Assembly: GCA_021803085.1 (NCBI GenBank)
Contig: JAJZMD010000147.1
Location: 1-39,584 of the forward strand
Source of the DNA: Actinomycetes bacterium
Lineage (GTDB): Bacteria > Actinomycetota > Acidimicrobiia > Acidimicrobiales > RAAP-2
DNA length: 39,584 nucleotides
Reading direction: 5' to 3'
Part shown: positions 7,526 to 16,271 of the stretch, piece by piece
Layout of the letters: each line of letters starts with the position of its first letter
How positions within the stretch are numbered: the stretch's first letter is position 1
Translations under genes and position numbers: made by a program
The notes under the pieces: generated by a model
What the model was told of the DNA's origin: nothing
The model's database searches: none
The model's input: only the letters and a program-made list of their open reading frames with translations

Positions 7526-8842
7526 TCAGCCAAGGGCCTGGATCTCCTTCTCGGGGATGGTCGCGATCGGGATGGTGTTGTCGTGTGTGCTGATCTTCAT
7601 CGCCTCTTGGTTGCCGAACGAGTTGTGGTACTTGTCGAAGACGATCGGACCGCCGGCTCCGTAGTACTGGATCTTCTTCCCGGCCTTCAGCGCCCTGACG
7701 CCCGCGGCGTATGTGTACACCACCGTCTTCCCGGCGCCCGGCTCGGTCACCGCCATGATGTGTGTGTTGTACACCTTCGGTGTGACGCTGTGGGCCGCCG
7801 TCATGGCGAGGGCCTGCACGATGACACCGTCGTACGCGGCCTGCGAGTGCGAGTTGCCCTCCCACTGTGTCCACGGGGAGCCCACCTTCGACTTCACGGT
7901 CGCGAGGGCCCTGGCGTAGGCGGCGTTAGCGGGCGTCTTGTGCGGCGCACTTGTCGAGAGGACCGTGAGCACCCTCTTGAATGTCGAACGGCCCATGGCC
8001 TTTCGGACGGCGTTCTCCCACGAGCTTGTCACGAGCGCGTTCGTGCCGATGGCTTGGATCAGGTGCCCGAGGCTCTTGAGCTCGGAGAAGAAGGTGACCG
8101 CGGTGGTGGCGTTCTGCTCGGTGAAGATCACCTGCGGATTCGCCGCGATGAGCTTCTCGACCTCTGCCCGGTACGAAGGCTGGTTGGGCGTCAGTGTGAT
8201 CTTCGCGACGAGCTTCTCGCCCGTGCCCTTCAGCCCCGACAGCACGCCGGGCAGGTCACCTTGGGCCCCTGTTGTCGTGCCGAAGACGGTGGCGACCCTC
8301 TTGTAGCCCTTGGACTTTGCATAGAGGTCCATCGCCTTCCCGTTGGCGTCGTCGGGTGGCAGGAGCCGCCAGAGGTACTTGTAGTGGGACCGGTTGAAGG
8401 CCGTCTCCCCGGCGAACGTCATCATGGTGACGCCCGCGGAGTTCAGGATCGGGACCTCCGTCGGCGCCGACGCCGTCCCGATGCCGGACGCGCCGATCAA
8501 GTTCGAGGTGGTGGCGATCAGCTTGTCGACGAGCGGGACCGCGTCTGCCGGGTCGCCCTTGGTGTCCACGGGCACGATGTTGACCTTGTGCCCGTTGATC
8601 CCGCCGGCGGCATTGATCTCGCTGACGCCCGGGTAGACGCCGCCGTCTGCAGCCAGGCCCTCGAACGACACAGGGCCGGTGTAGGCGATGACGATCGCCT
8701 CGTTGAGCGGTCCCTTGGCGTTTGTGCTCCTCACGGCGCTTGCCGCGGTGAACGAGCCGAACACGGCTACGCAGAGTGCGGCCACTCCGACCAAGGAGAT
8801 GATGCCGGCGCTCGGGCTTCGCCGGTGTGGACGTAACCTCAT
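7526..8842 (-). CDS. livK: branched-chain amino-acid-type ABC transporter substrate-binding protein LivK (copy 1)
   Basis: 438 residues. ATG 8842 is chosen because the preceding frame is only a low-complexity Arg/Ser-rich run, and a GGGGGA ribosome site precedes this ATG. The signal peptide is a basic start (MRLRPHRR), a hydrophobic core and an ASA-like cleavage site near residue 35. There is no lipobox Cys. The mature part begins with EAIVIAYTGPVSFEG and contains EINAAGGINGHKV, PTEVPILNSAGVTM and YDGVIVQALAMTAAHS, typical of type I (ANF/LivJ) binding proteins. It is related to the livK at 19955 but clearly diverged. It is the first gene of the long minus-strand unit, behind a promoter at 9043-9071. 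Confidence 0.92.
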   Translation of the reverse strand: MRLRPHRRSPSAGIISLVGVAALCVAVFGSFTAASAVRSTNAKGPLNEAIVIAYTGPVSFEGLAADGGVYPGVSEINAAGGINGHKVNIVPVDTKGDPADAVPLVDKLIATTSNLIGASGIGTASAPTEVPILNSAGVTMMTFAGETAFNRSHYKYLWRLLPPDDANGKAMDLYAKSKGYKRVATVFGTTTGAQGDLPGVLSGLKGTGEKLVAKITLTPNQPSYRAEVEKLIAANPQVIFTEQNATTAVTFFSELKSLGHLIQAIGTNALVTSSWENAVRKAMGRSTFKRVLTVLSTSAPHKTPANAAYARALATVKSKVGSPWTQWEGNSHSQAAYDGVIVQALAMTAAHSVTPKVYNTHIMAVTEPGAGKTVVYTYAAGVRALKAGKKIQYYGAGGPIVFDKYHNSFGNQEAMKISTHDNTIPIATIPEKEIQALG

Positions 8843-8862
8843 GAAGTCCCCCTTTGTTGATC

Positions 8863-8955
8863 TGCTTCTGCTGCTTCGTCTGCTTCGTCTGCTTCGTCTG
8901 CTGCTGCTGCGTACTTCTGTGCTCTTCCTTCTTCTTCTTCTCTTCCTTGTTCTTC
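8863..8955 (-). repeat. purine-rich (sense strand) low-complexity leader with 9-bp tandem repeats
   Basis: On the + strand this is a T/C/G tract with three exact 9-bp TGCTTCGTC units at 8872-8898, then TGC runs and TTC runs. In the livK mRNA it is a GAAGCA-type purine-rich stretch inside a roughly 190-base leader. In other frames it generates spurious ORFs made of Arg/Ser or Cys/Phe. Confidence 0.8.
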
Positions 8956-9042
8956 TACGGCGTCGCCTTCTGCCGCCCTGCCTCTGCAATCGTCCGCACC
9001 ACTCGTGCGTATTGTCTGTGTGTCTTGCCGGTTTCGCCGGAG

Positions 9043-9071
9043 ATGGTACCTACCGTCGAGAAGGGTGTCAG
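9043..9071 (-). promoter_or_regulatory. predicted promoter of the livK-H-M-G-F unit
   Basis: On the minus strand: -35 CTGACA (9071-9066), 17-base spacer (9065-9049), -10 TACCAT (9048-9043). The spacer ends in GGTAGG, as do those of the promoters at 16272 and 19869. A CTAC-N4-GAGA version of the recurrent dyad (9050-9061) lies within the spacer, so a regulator bound there would block RNA polymerase. Confidence 0.6.
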
Positions 9072-9108
9072 CGCTCCAGCGGCCGCGCGCGGCGTGACGC
9101 AGGCCGCA

Positions 9109-10320
9109 TCATTCGACGCGCTCGAACACCGCAGCGATGCCCTGGCCGCCGCCGATGCACATCGTCTCCAGGCCGAGGGACGCCCCGCGCCGGTCCATCT
9201 CGCGCAGGAGCGTCGTGAGGATGCGGCACCCCGTCGCCCCGATCGGGTGGCCGAGCGAGATCCCCGATCCGTGGACGTTCAGCCGTTCGAGCGCGTCCTC
9301 GGGAAGCGACCACTCGTGCAGCACCGCCAGCACCTGCGCGGCGAACGCCTCGTTCAGCTCGATCAAGTCCATGTCGGCGAGCGACAGCCCCGCCCGGTCG
9401 AGCGCCTTCGCGGTGGCGGGCACCGGGCCGATGCCCATGCGCTCGGGCTCGACGCCTGCCACGGCCCACGACACGAGACGGCCGAGCGGGCGGAGGCCGA
9501 GCTCCTTCGCGAGGTCCGGATGGGTGACGACGCACACGGCGGCGCCGTCGTTCTGACCCGACGAGTTGCCTGCCGTCACGGTCGCGTCCGGGTCCTGGCG
9601 CCCCCGGACGGGGCGGAGGGCTGCGAGGGCCTCGAGCGTCGTGTCGGCGCGGGGGTGCTCGTCGGTGTCGACGACCAGGTCCTCGCGGCCCCGCCGCACG
9701 GTCACCGGCACGATCTCTTCGGCGAACACGCCGGACTTCTGGGCGGCGACCGCTCGCTCGTGGGATCCGAGCGCGAGCTCGTCCTGCTCGCGGCGGCCGA
9801 TGCGGTACTCCCGCCTCAGGTTCTCCGCGGTCTCGATCATGCCCCCCGGCACGAGGTGGCGTGCTCCGCCGGCGGTGACGCGGCCCCGTGCGAGCCGGTC
9901 GACCAGCTCGACGTCGCCGGCTCTCGACCCCCACCGCATCGCCGTCGTGTAGTACTCCCCCTGGCTCATGCTCTCCACGCCGCCGGCGAGCACCAGGTCC
10001 GCGGCGCCGGTCTGCACTTCCATCGCGGCGTAGAGGACGGCCTGCAGGCCCGACCCGCATCGCCGGTCCACCTGCGCGCCGACGCTCGTCACGGGCAGCC
10101 CGGCGTCGAGGGCTGCCACCCGGCCGATGGCGGGCGCCTCGCCGTTCGCGTAGCTCTGCCCGAGGAGGACCTCGTCCACCAGCTCTCCCGGGATCCCGGT
10201 GCGCTCCATCACCGCCCGCACCACGGCAGTCGCGAGGTCAGCGGCAGGGGTGTCGCGCAGCACGCCGCCGTACCCGCCGACAGGCGTGCGCAGCGGTTCG
10301 CAGACGACCGCGTCCCGCAT
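9109..10320 (-). CDS. thiolase (acetyl-CoA acetyltransferase / 3-ketoacyl-CoA thiolase)
   Basis: 403 residues, the normal thiolase length; ATG 10320 starts the standard MRDAVVCEPLRTPVG entry. The active-site set is complete: nucleophile C88 in DRRCGSG, NEAFA at 323-327, H358 in GISLGHP and C388 in CIGGGQG. The reaction is thiolytic cleavage of a 3-ketoacyl-CoA to acetyl-CoA, or the reverse. It follows the gamma-resorcylate-decarboxylase-like gene by 38 bases in one transcript and would handle the last beta-oxidation-type step of the pathway. It closely fits the acetyl-CoA C-acyltransferase group found in aromatic and fatty-acid catabolism; the exact chain length is unknown. Confidence 0.9.
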   Translation of the reverse strand: MRDAVVCEPLRTPVGGYGGVLRDTPAADLATAVVRAVMERTGIPGELVDEVLLGQSYANGEAPAIGRVAALDAGLPVTSVGAQVDRRCGSGLQAVLYAAMEVQTGAADLVLAGGVESMSQGEYYTTAMRWGSRAGDVELVDRLARGRVTAGGARHLVPGGMIETAENLRREYRIGRREQDELALGSHERAVAAQKSGVFAEEIVPVTVRRGREDLVVDTDEHPRADTTLEALAALRPVRGRQDPDATVTAGNSSGQNDGAAVCVVTHPDLAKELGLRPLGRLVSWAVAGVEPERMGIGPVPATAKALDRAGLSLADMDLIELNEAFAAQVLAVLHEWSLPEDALERLNVHGSGISLGHPIGATGCRILTTLLREMDRRGASLGLETMCIGGGQGIAAVFERVE

Positions 10321-10358
10321 GGTCCTCGTGCCGGCTCGTCTCGTGGAGGTGGTGGAGC

Positions 10359-11300
10359 TCACAGGTCGAGCAGATCCTCTGCGTTGCCGTGGGCCAGCTT
10401 CTCCCGATCTGCAGGGCTGAGCGGGACGCTGTCGAGGAACCGCCGGCCGGCCATGTTCTCGGAGAAGGGGTAGTCGACGGAGAAGAGCATGCGGTCGATG
10501 CCGAAGACGCTCAGCGCGCACTGGAAGGGCGGCAGGGTGAAGTAGGCGCTCGTCGTGATCCAGAAGTGCTCGTGGAAGTACTCGGCGACCCGGCGCTTCA
10601 GGTGCGTGGTCGCGGGCGGGAGCACCGAGTCGGCGCGGGCGAGCGAGAACGGGATGTTCTCGCCCATGTGCCCGATCACCACCTTCAGGCCGGGGTACCG
10701 GTCGAACACGCCGTTCACCACGAGCCGAAGCGAGTGGAGCCCCGTCTCTGCATGCCATCCCCACGCGGCTCCCGCCAGCACCCCCGCAGTCTGCTCGGGC
10801 AGCCCGCTGAAGTAGGCGTCGAACACGGCGGGCGTCGGCGGGGTGGGATGGAGGTAGATCGGGACGCCGAGCGACTCGGCGCAGGCCAGCACGGGCGAGA
10901 ACTCGTCCGCGTCGAGGAACCGGCCCTTGACGTGGCCGTGGATCATGGCTCCCTTGAACCCGAGCCGGGTCACGCACCGGTCGAGCTCCGCCGCGGCCTC
11001 GTCGGGCGCCGGCATGGGGAGCAGGGCGAACCCGGCGAACCGGTCCGGCCGTGCCGCCACGGTCTCGAAGAGAAGGTCGTTCGCGTCCCGCGCGGTCGCG
11101 ATCGCGTCGCCCGGCGCCTGGAGGTGCGTCCCAGGCGAAGAGGCCGAGAGCACCTGGAGGTCGATCCCAGCGGCGTCCATGTCGGCGAGGCGCGCCTCAC
11201 CGAGGTCTCGGAGCAGGGAGGCGATCTCCGGCTTTCGGCCAGGGCCGTGCGTCGGGAGCCCCGGCGCGGTGAAGTGCTCCTCCAGTGCGATCACCCGCAT
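10359..11300 (-). CDS. amidohydrolase-family decarboxylase, gamma-resorcylate decarboxylase-like
   Basis: 313 residues from ATG 11300, with GAGGTGA just upstream; the longer frame has an Arg-rich unlikely lead. It opens with IALEEHF, the E-x-H metal site (E7, H9) that marks gamma-resorcylate and 2,3-dihydroxybenzoate decarboxylases instead of the HxH of hydrolases. Further elements are IYLHP (His ligand), VIGHMGENIPF and LFSVDYPF (Asp ligand). Predicted reaction: reversible non-oxidative decarboxylation of a hydroxybenzoate. It is divergent from an FAD ring monooxygenase, a pairing that in known resorcylate pathways makes and hydroxylates the phenol. The true substrate is unproven. Confidence 0.82.
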   Translation of the reverse strand: MRVIALEEHFTAPGLPTHGPGRKPEIASLLRDLGEARLADMDAAGIDLQVLSASSPGTHLQAPGDAIATARDANDLLFETVAARPDRFAGFALLPMPAPDEAAAELDRCVTRLGFKGAMIHGHVKGRFLDADEFSPVLACAESLGVPIYLHPTPPTPAVFDAYFSGLPEQTAGVLAGAAWGWHAETGLHSLRLVVNGVFDRYPGLKVVIGHMGENIPFSLARADSVLPPATTHLKRRVAEYFHEHFWITTSAYFTLPPFQCALSVFGIDRMLFSVDYPFSENMAGRRFLDSVPLSPADREKLAHGNAEDLLDL

Positions 11301-11360
11301 GACGTCACCTCGGTGCAGCTCCCTCGTGTACCTGCGTTCCCGGCCGCGGCGCCCGTCGCG

Positions 11361-11394
11361 TTCGGCCAGGCGCAGGCGCACCCTACCATGGTCG
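11361..11394 (+). promoter_or_regulatory. predicted leaderless promoter of the FAD monooxygenase, with dyad-like site
   Basis: TTCGGC (11361-11366), an 18-base gap and TACCAT (11385-11390) lie so that transcription would begin at or next to the GTG start at 11396. CCCTAC-CATG-GTCG, a one-mismatch version of the CTAC-N4-GTAG motif, occupies 11383-11394 over the -10. Confidence 0.45.
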
Positions 11395-11395
11395 T

Positions 11396-13117
11396 GTGGA
11401 GGGACATCGGGCCGTCGAGGGCGCGGCCGTCCCCGAGGCGTGCGACGTCATCGTCGTGGGCGGCGGGCCGACGGGGCTGTCGGCGATGCTCGAGCTCGGG
11501 CGGCGCGGGGTCGACTGCCTCCTCGTCGAGCCGAGGCAGGTGGTGTCCGAGGTCCGCCCGCGCGCGAAGACGACGAGCATCCGCACCATGGAGCACTTCC
11601 GCAGGTGGGGGCTCGCCTCGACGCTTCGCGATGCGGCCTACCTCCCCGTCGGGTGGTCGCAGGACGTCGTCTTCTGCGTCAACCTGCTCGGACCGGAGGT
11701 GGCCCGCTTCACCGGGTGCTTCGGACTGACCTCGGAGCGCTCGGACCTGTTCGCCGAGACGAGCCAGCAGGTCCCCCAGTTCGTCGTCGAGCAGGTCCTG
11801 CGCGACGCCGTCGCCGGGTTGCCCGGCTGCACGGCCGCGTACGGGTGGCGAGCGGACCGGGTCGTCCGCCAGGGCGCCGGAGCGACCGTCGAGCTGCGCA
11901 GCGGGTCGGGGAAGCGCCGATCGGTCCGGGCACGCTTCGTGCTCGGGTGCGACGGCGCCTCGAGCGTCGTCCGGAAGTCGATCGGCGTCCGATACCGCGG
12001 GGTCGTCGACGCGCGGCGGAACCTGACCGCGGTCTTCGCCGCGCCGGGGCTCTTCGAACGGGTCCCCCACGGCCCGGCCATCCAGTACTGGGTGCTGCAG
12101 CCCGGTGCGTCCGCGTACATGGGCCGGCTCGACCTCGAGGAGCGCTGGTGGATCGGGCTCATCGGCGTGGCTCCCGACCTCGGAGACGACGAGGTGCGCG
12201 CGCGCATCGTCGCTGCGGTCGGCGGTCCCGTCGACCTGGAGCTCATCGGCACCGATCCGTGGACCGGTCGCATGCTGAACGCCGAGCGCTACCTGGACGG
12301 CGACGTGCTGCTGGCCGGCGACGCCGCCCACCTGAACCCGCCCTGGGGCGGACACGGCTTCAACACCGGCGTCGGCGACGCAGTCAATGCGGCCTGGAAG
12401 ATCGCCGCCGTGATCGCTGGTTGGGGAGGACCCGGTCTCGTGGCCAGCTACGAGGAGGAGCGGCTGCCCGTGGCGGCGCAGACCATCGACATCGCCAGCA
12501 GGCAGTCGGCCCGCTCGTCCGCCGACTTCGCCGATCCGCTCCTGCTCGAGGACTCTGTACAAGGCGACGCGGCGCGCCAGCGCGCGGGGACGGAGATCGC
12601 ACGTACGAAGTACGAAGAGTTCCACGCGCTCGGGCTCGTCCTCGGCTACCACTACGCCAGCTCGGGGATCACCTGCTCCGAGGAGCGCCGCGGGACCGCT
12701 CCGTCCGCCGTGGAGCGCGACGACCTCTCCGTCTACGTCCCGACGCCGTCCCCTGGCCACCGCCTGCCCCACACCTGGCTGGCGCCCGAGGTCTCGATCT
12801 ACGACCGGCTCGGGCCGTGGTTCACCGTGGTGCGCACCGGCGACGCCGATCCCGGAGCGCTCCTCGCCGCGGCGGCCGCACGGCGCGTGCCGATGACCCT
12901 TCTCGACTTGGGCTCCTCCCGTCGCGCTGCGGCCGGGCCCCGCGTCGACTACGGCGCGCCGCTCGTCGTGGTGCGACCCGACCAGCACGTGGCGTGGAGG
13001 GGTGCCGGCACCGCGGACGAGGTCGAGCGCGTGGTCGAGACGATCCGGGGAGCCGCCCGTTGGCGTGCCGCGGCAACGTCGGCGCGGGCGCCGACAACCG
13101 CCACGAAGGCGCGCTGA
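11396..13117 (+). CDS. FAD-dependent aromatic-ring monooxygenase (PheA/TfdB-type)
   Basis: 573 residues. The FAD Rossmann motif VVGGGPTGLSAMLELGRRG is near residues 21-39, the DG motif near 180 (GCDGASSVVRKSIG) and the GD motif LLAGDAAHLNPPWGGHGFNTG near 305-325. All three class A flavoprotein hydroxylase signatures are intact, and a C-terminal thioredoxin-like region (from about 490) is present as in phenol hydroxylases. It inserts one oxygen atom into a phenolic ring using NAD(P)H. GTG 11396 is favoured by the leaderless promoter. It is divergent from the resorcylate-decarboxylase-like gene and probably acts on its product. A role on salicylate or another phenol is equally possible. Confidence 0.87.
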   Translation: MEGHRAVEGAAVPEACDVIVVGGGPTGLSAMLELGRRGVDCLLVEPRQVVSEVRPRAKTTSIRTMEHFRRWGLASTLRDAAYLPVGWSQDVVFCVNLLGPEVARFTGCFGLTSERSDLFAETSQQVPQFVVEQVLRDAVAGLPGCTAAYGWRADRVVRQGAGATVELRSGSGKRRSVRARFVLGCDGASSVVRKSIGVRYRGVVDARRNLTAVFAAPGLFERVPHGPAIQYWVLQPGASAYMGRLDLEERWWIGLIGVAPDLGDDEVRARIVAAVGGPVDLELIGTDPWTGRMLNAERYLDGDVLLAGDAAHLNPPWGGHGFNTGVGDAVNAAWKIAAVIAGWGGPGLVASYEEERLPVAAQTIDIASRQSARSSADFADPLLLEDSVQGDAARQRAGTEIARTKYEEFHALGLVLGYHYASSGITCSEERRGTAPSAVERDDLSVYVPTPSPGHRLPHTWLAPEVSIYDRLGPWFTVVRTGDADPGALLAAAAARRVPMTLLDLGSSRRAAAGPRVDYGAPLVVVRPDQHVAWRGAGTADEVERVVETIRGAARWRAAATSARAPTTATKAR

Positions 13118-13221
13118 CGCGGCACTCCGTCGAGCGCTGACACGATCTCTCAGGGTCCGCGAGGTGCCCGCAGCTGACGGCGACTCGGACCCGGCCAGAC
13201 ACGGCTCGCTCGCCGCGGTCC

Positions 13222-13233
13222 CTACTCGGGTAG
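13222..13233. promoter_or_regulatory. CTAC-N4-GTAG dyad upstream of the ThDP enzyme
   Basis: Perfect inverted repeat CTAC-TCGG-GTAG, 47 bases before the start codon at 13281, followed by TAAC. One of three perfect copies in intergenic DNA of this cluster; probably a regulator site. No good -35 is seen upstream. Confidence 0.5.
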
Positions 13234-13280
13234 TAACGTCTCGTCCGTCCGGAGCCGACCAGGAGAGAAGGGACGGGGGA

Positions 13281-14930
13281 ATGACGGCCGCTGAGAGGCT
13301 GCTCGACGTCCTGCAGGCAGCGGGCATCGACACCCTGTTCGGACTGCCCGGATCGACGGAGGCGGCCCTTCTCGAGGCGGTCCGCGATCGTGACTTCCGC
13401 TACGTGCTCGCGCTCCACGAGGGGGTGGCGGTGTCGATGGCCGACGGGTACGGGCGCGTCGGCGGCCGTCCCGGCGCCGTCGGGCTGCACACCAGCGTGG
13501 GCACGCTCAACGGCCTGAGCCAGATGATGAACGCCCTGCGCGACGGGTCACCGGTCCTCGTGACCGCGGGTCACAAGGACCGCGCCGTCCTCTCGGAGGA
13601 GGGCTTCTGCGCCCTGCCAGAGCTCCTCGCGGCGGTGCGGGCGGTCACCAAGTGGGCCCACCAGAGCCTTTCCGCAGACGCCGTCGCGACCGACGTGGCC
13701 CACGCACTCCGGGTGGCGACCGCGCCGCCGGCGGGACCCGTGTACCTGGCCGTGCCGGAGGACTTCCTCGGCGCCGAGACCGCGGACAGCGCCGGCGCGG
13801 CCGCGGCGTTGGTGACGGCCCCACGGGTCACCGCGGTCGCATCGCCCCAGTCGGTCCGCGCCGCCGTCGACCGTCTGGTAGCCGCCGAGCGGCCGGTGCT
13901 CGTGGTCGGGAGCGCAGCCCGCCAGGCGTGGCCGGAGGTGGAGGAGCTGAGCCGCCGCTGCGGGCTGGCGGTCCTCCATGCCCAGTTCACGGACCTCGGA
14001 GACCTCCAGGTACCCACGTCGGACCCCTCCTACCTCGGCATGTACGGGGAAGACCGGGCGCCCCTCGAAGGCTGCGACCTGGTGGTGGCGGCAGGCTGCC
14101 GGGTGTTCTACCCGTTCTCCGACGCCCAGCGCCCGAAGCTGCCCGAGGGAGCGGCGCTCGTCCACCTCCACGACGACCCGGCCGAGGTGGGGCGCGTGGT
14201 TCGCGCCGACGTCGGCCTGCTCGGGGACGTGCGCTCCGGCCTCGCGGCCCTCCTCGCCGAGCTGGCTGGGCGCGACGTCGACCAGGACCTGCTCGCTCGC
14301 CGGACCGCGCGCGTGGTCGCCTTGGCCGCGCGCCGCAGAGAGGCGAAGGCGGCGGAGCGCGCCGCGGCCGCGGGAGCGTCGCCGCTTCGCATCGAAGAGC
14401 TGGCCGAGGTGCTCGGGGGCGTCCTCCCCGAGGACGCGGTGGTCGTCGACGAGGCCGTGCGCTCCTCGCGCCCGTTGCTGCGCCACCTCGGGACCGACCC
14501 GGGCCAGCTCCTTCTGCGCAGCACCGGCGGGGCGCTCGGCTGGGGCACGCCGGCGGCGATCGGGGCCAAGCTGGCGGCTCCCGATCGGGCCGTCGTCGCG
14601 GTGATCGGGGACGGCAGCTTCCAGTTCTCCGTGCAGGCCCTCTGGAGCGCTGTCCAGCAGTCCGCCGCGGTGACGGTGCTCGTCCTCGACAACGGCGGGT
14701 ACCTCGCGGTGAAGCGCGCGATCGAGGGCCACCTCGGGGTCGCCCACGACCTGAGCCGCCATCCGGGTACGGAGATCCCGGGGATCGACCATGGCGGCAT
14801 CGCCCGGGGCTACGGCGCGCGGAGCCTCTCGGCGACGGACGGCGAGAGCCTGCGCAAGGCGGTGACCGAGGGCCTGGAAAGCGACCGGGTGACCGTCGTG
14901 CACGTGCCGGTGGCCCAGGTGAGGCCGTGA
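13281..14930 (+). CDS. thiamin-diphosphate-dependent decarboxylase, benzoylformate decarboxylase-like
   Basis: 549 residues from ATG 13281; a longer frame upstream is not credible. Residues equivalent to benzoylformate decarboxylase active-site groups are seen: S25 (GLPGSTE), the ThDP-activating E47 (LHEGVAVSMADGYG) and H70 (GLHTSVGT). The ThDP-binding motif is GDGSFQFS, ending in DNGGY. The C-terminal run EIPGIDHGGIARGYGA is also BFD-like. The position that holds the second catalytic His of BFD (VFRYHQY) is VFYPFSD here, so His is replaced by Phe. A 2-keto acid or related carboligation substrate other than benzoylformate is likely. The M24 gene follows 51 bases later in the same direction. 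Confidence 0.82.
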   Translation: MTAAERLLDVLQAAGIDTLFGLPGSTEAALLEAVRDRDFRYVLALHEGVAVSMADGYGRVGGRPGAVGLHTSVGTLNGLSQMMNALRDGSPVLVTAGHKDRAVLSEEGFCALPELLAAVRAVTKWAHQSLSADAVATDVAHALRVATAPPAGPVYLAVPEDFLGAETADSAGAAAALVTAPRVTAVASPQSVRAAVDRLVAAERPVLVVGSAARQAWPEVEELSRRCGLAVLHAQFTDLGDLQVPTSDPSYLGMYGEDRAPLEGCDLVVAAGCRVFYPFSDAQRPKLPEGAALVHLHDDPAEVGRVVRADVGLLGDVRSGLAALLAELAGRDVDQDLLARRTARVVALAARRREAKAAERAAAAGASPLRIEELAEVLGGVLPEDAVVVDEAVRSSRPLLRHLGTDPGQLLLRSTGGALGWGTPAAIGAKLAAPDRAVVAVIGDGSFQFSVQALWSAVQQSAAVTVLVLDNGGYLAVKRAIEGHLGVAHDLSRHPGTEIPGIDHGGIARGYGARSLSATDGESLRKAVTEGLESDRVTVVHVPVAQVRP

Positions 14931-14981
14931 TCTCGCCGACGTGCGACGCAACCGAAAGACGCAGTTGAAAGGAGAGCAACG

Positions 14982-16211
14982 GTGCCCGGAGTGAACAATC
15001 CGACCCTGTCTCTGGCTGAGCGCGACCTGAGGTGGAGCCGCCTCCGCTCGTTCATGCGTGACGAGGGGCTCGGCGCGCTCGTCGTCGGAGGGCTGCGATC
15101 CCGGGAGAGCTTCGAGACCTGGGTCTCGGGCGAATCTCTCCAAGGTGCCGTCGTCTTCCCAGCAGAAGGGGAGCCGATCTATCTCACCTGGATCGCCTTC
15201 CGCATCGTGGGCCGCGACGATCCGCAGAACGACAGGGAGTACTGGATCCGGGACATCCGGTCAGGGCTGGTCGGACCCGGCATCGTCTCGGCGCTGAACG
15301 AGCTGGGGGTGGCTGGAGAGACCGTCGGGATCGTCGGCTTGCGGAGCCGAGGGCCACTGGAGCTCGAGGGGTCCATTCCGTTCACGGTGTGGCAAACGGT
15401 GCTCGAGGCGTTCCCCTCCACGCGATTCGAAGAGGTTTCGATCAAGTTCTCCTACCTGATGGCGCAGAAGAGCGAAGAGGAGATGGCGCTCGCTCGCGCC
15501 AGCGCCGCTGCGGGTGAGGCCGCGTGCGAAGCGCTCCTCAGTGCCGCCCGGCCCGGAGCCTCCGAAGCCGACCTCTATGCGGCGGCGACCGGTGCGGTCT
15601 ACCGCGCGGGGATGACGCTCACTCCACCATCGTTGATCGTGAAGTCCGGGAGGGACTTCCTCTCCTGGGGGCCACCCGAATGGGGCGTTGGCGCAGTCCC
15701 GCCCCGCGTGATCGGGAGGGGAGAGCTGATCTCGACCGAGATCATGCCGAGCTACGGGGGGGTGGAGACCCAGCAGCAGATGATGATCGCGATCGGCCCC
15801 GTCGACGCGTTGTGGCGCGAGCTGGAAGGTGTCGCACGCCGCTCCTACGATGCCGGGCTGGAAGCGCTCAAGCCCGGCGCCACGTTCTTCGAGCTCTGCG
15901 ACGCGATGGCGGTGCCGTTGAAAGAAGCCGGCTGCTGGCACCTGTCGCCCCTCGTCCACGGCGTGAGCCCGGCGTACCTGCTCGGGACGCTCCACGGCGG
16001 TGCCGAGCAGTTCTTCGCCGAGGAGTACCCATGGTTCCGCACGCTGCCGGCCCAGACGGACGCCGTGCTGGCCGAGGGCATGCTCTTCGCCTTCGAGCCC
16101 AACGCGTGCCGTGGCCGGACGCGCGTGAACGTCGGCGGGACGGTTGCTGTCGGGAAGTCGGGACCCGTCGAGCTCAACTCGCTGCCCCTACGCATGCATG
16201 TCGTCGAGTGA
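14982..16211 (+). CDS. M24 (creatinase/aminopeptidase-fold) protein with altered metal site
   Basis: 409 residues, GTG start with AAAGGAG 8 bases upstream. The N-terminal domain (to ~165) is creatinase_N-like. The pita-bread domain carries MAQKSEEEMALARASAAAGEAA and an LVHGVSP His element with FAFEPN. The five classical ligands D-D-H-E-E are not kept: the first strand reads ELISTEIMPSYGGVETQQQ, and the last ligand position, normally Glu, is Gly in RVNVGGTVAV. It is therefore probably a metal-free creatinase-type C-N hydrolase or an unrecognised relative rather than a peptidase. It follows the ThDP enzyme in one probable transcript. Confidence 0.75.
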   Translation: MPGVNNPTLSLAERDLRWSRLRSFMRDEGLGALVVGGLRSRESFETWVSGESLQGAVVFPAEGEPIYLTWIAFRIVGRDDPQNDREYWIRDIRSGLVGPGIVSALNELGVAGETVGIVGLRSRGPLELEGSIPFTVWQTVLEAFPSTRFEEVSIKFSYLMAQKSEEEMALARASAAAGEAACEALLSAARPGASEADLYAAATGAVYRAGMTLTPPSLIVKSGRDFLSWGPPEWGVGAVPPRVIGRGELISTEIMPSYGGVETQQQMMIAIGPVDALWRELEGVARRSYDAGLEALKPGATFFELCDAMAVPLKEAGCWHLSPLVHGVSPAYLLGTLHGGAEQFFAEEYPWFRTLPAQTDAVLAEGMLFAFEPNACRGRTRVNVGGTVAVGKSGPVELNSLPLRMHVVE

Positions 16212-16271
16212 CGCGACATGTCCCGCGCGACGGTCCGGCCGTCGAGGTCGTCCAGGCTGCCCTCACAGGCC

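Noticed and set aside
8843..8989. 49-codon upstream extension of livK
   Set aside because: Encoded by the Arg/Ser low-complexity tract, lacks a ribosome site, and would bury the signal peptide.
8854..10473. Plus-strand open frame starting in the purine/pyrimidine tract
   Set aside because: Its start is low-complexity Cys/Phe and the rest is antisense to a complete thiolase with all active-site residues.
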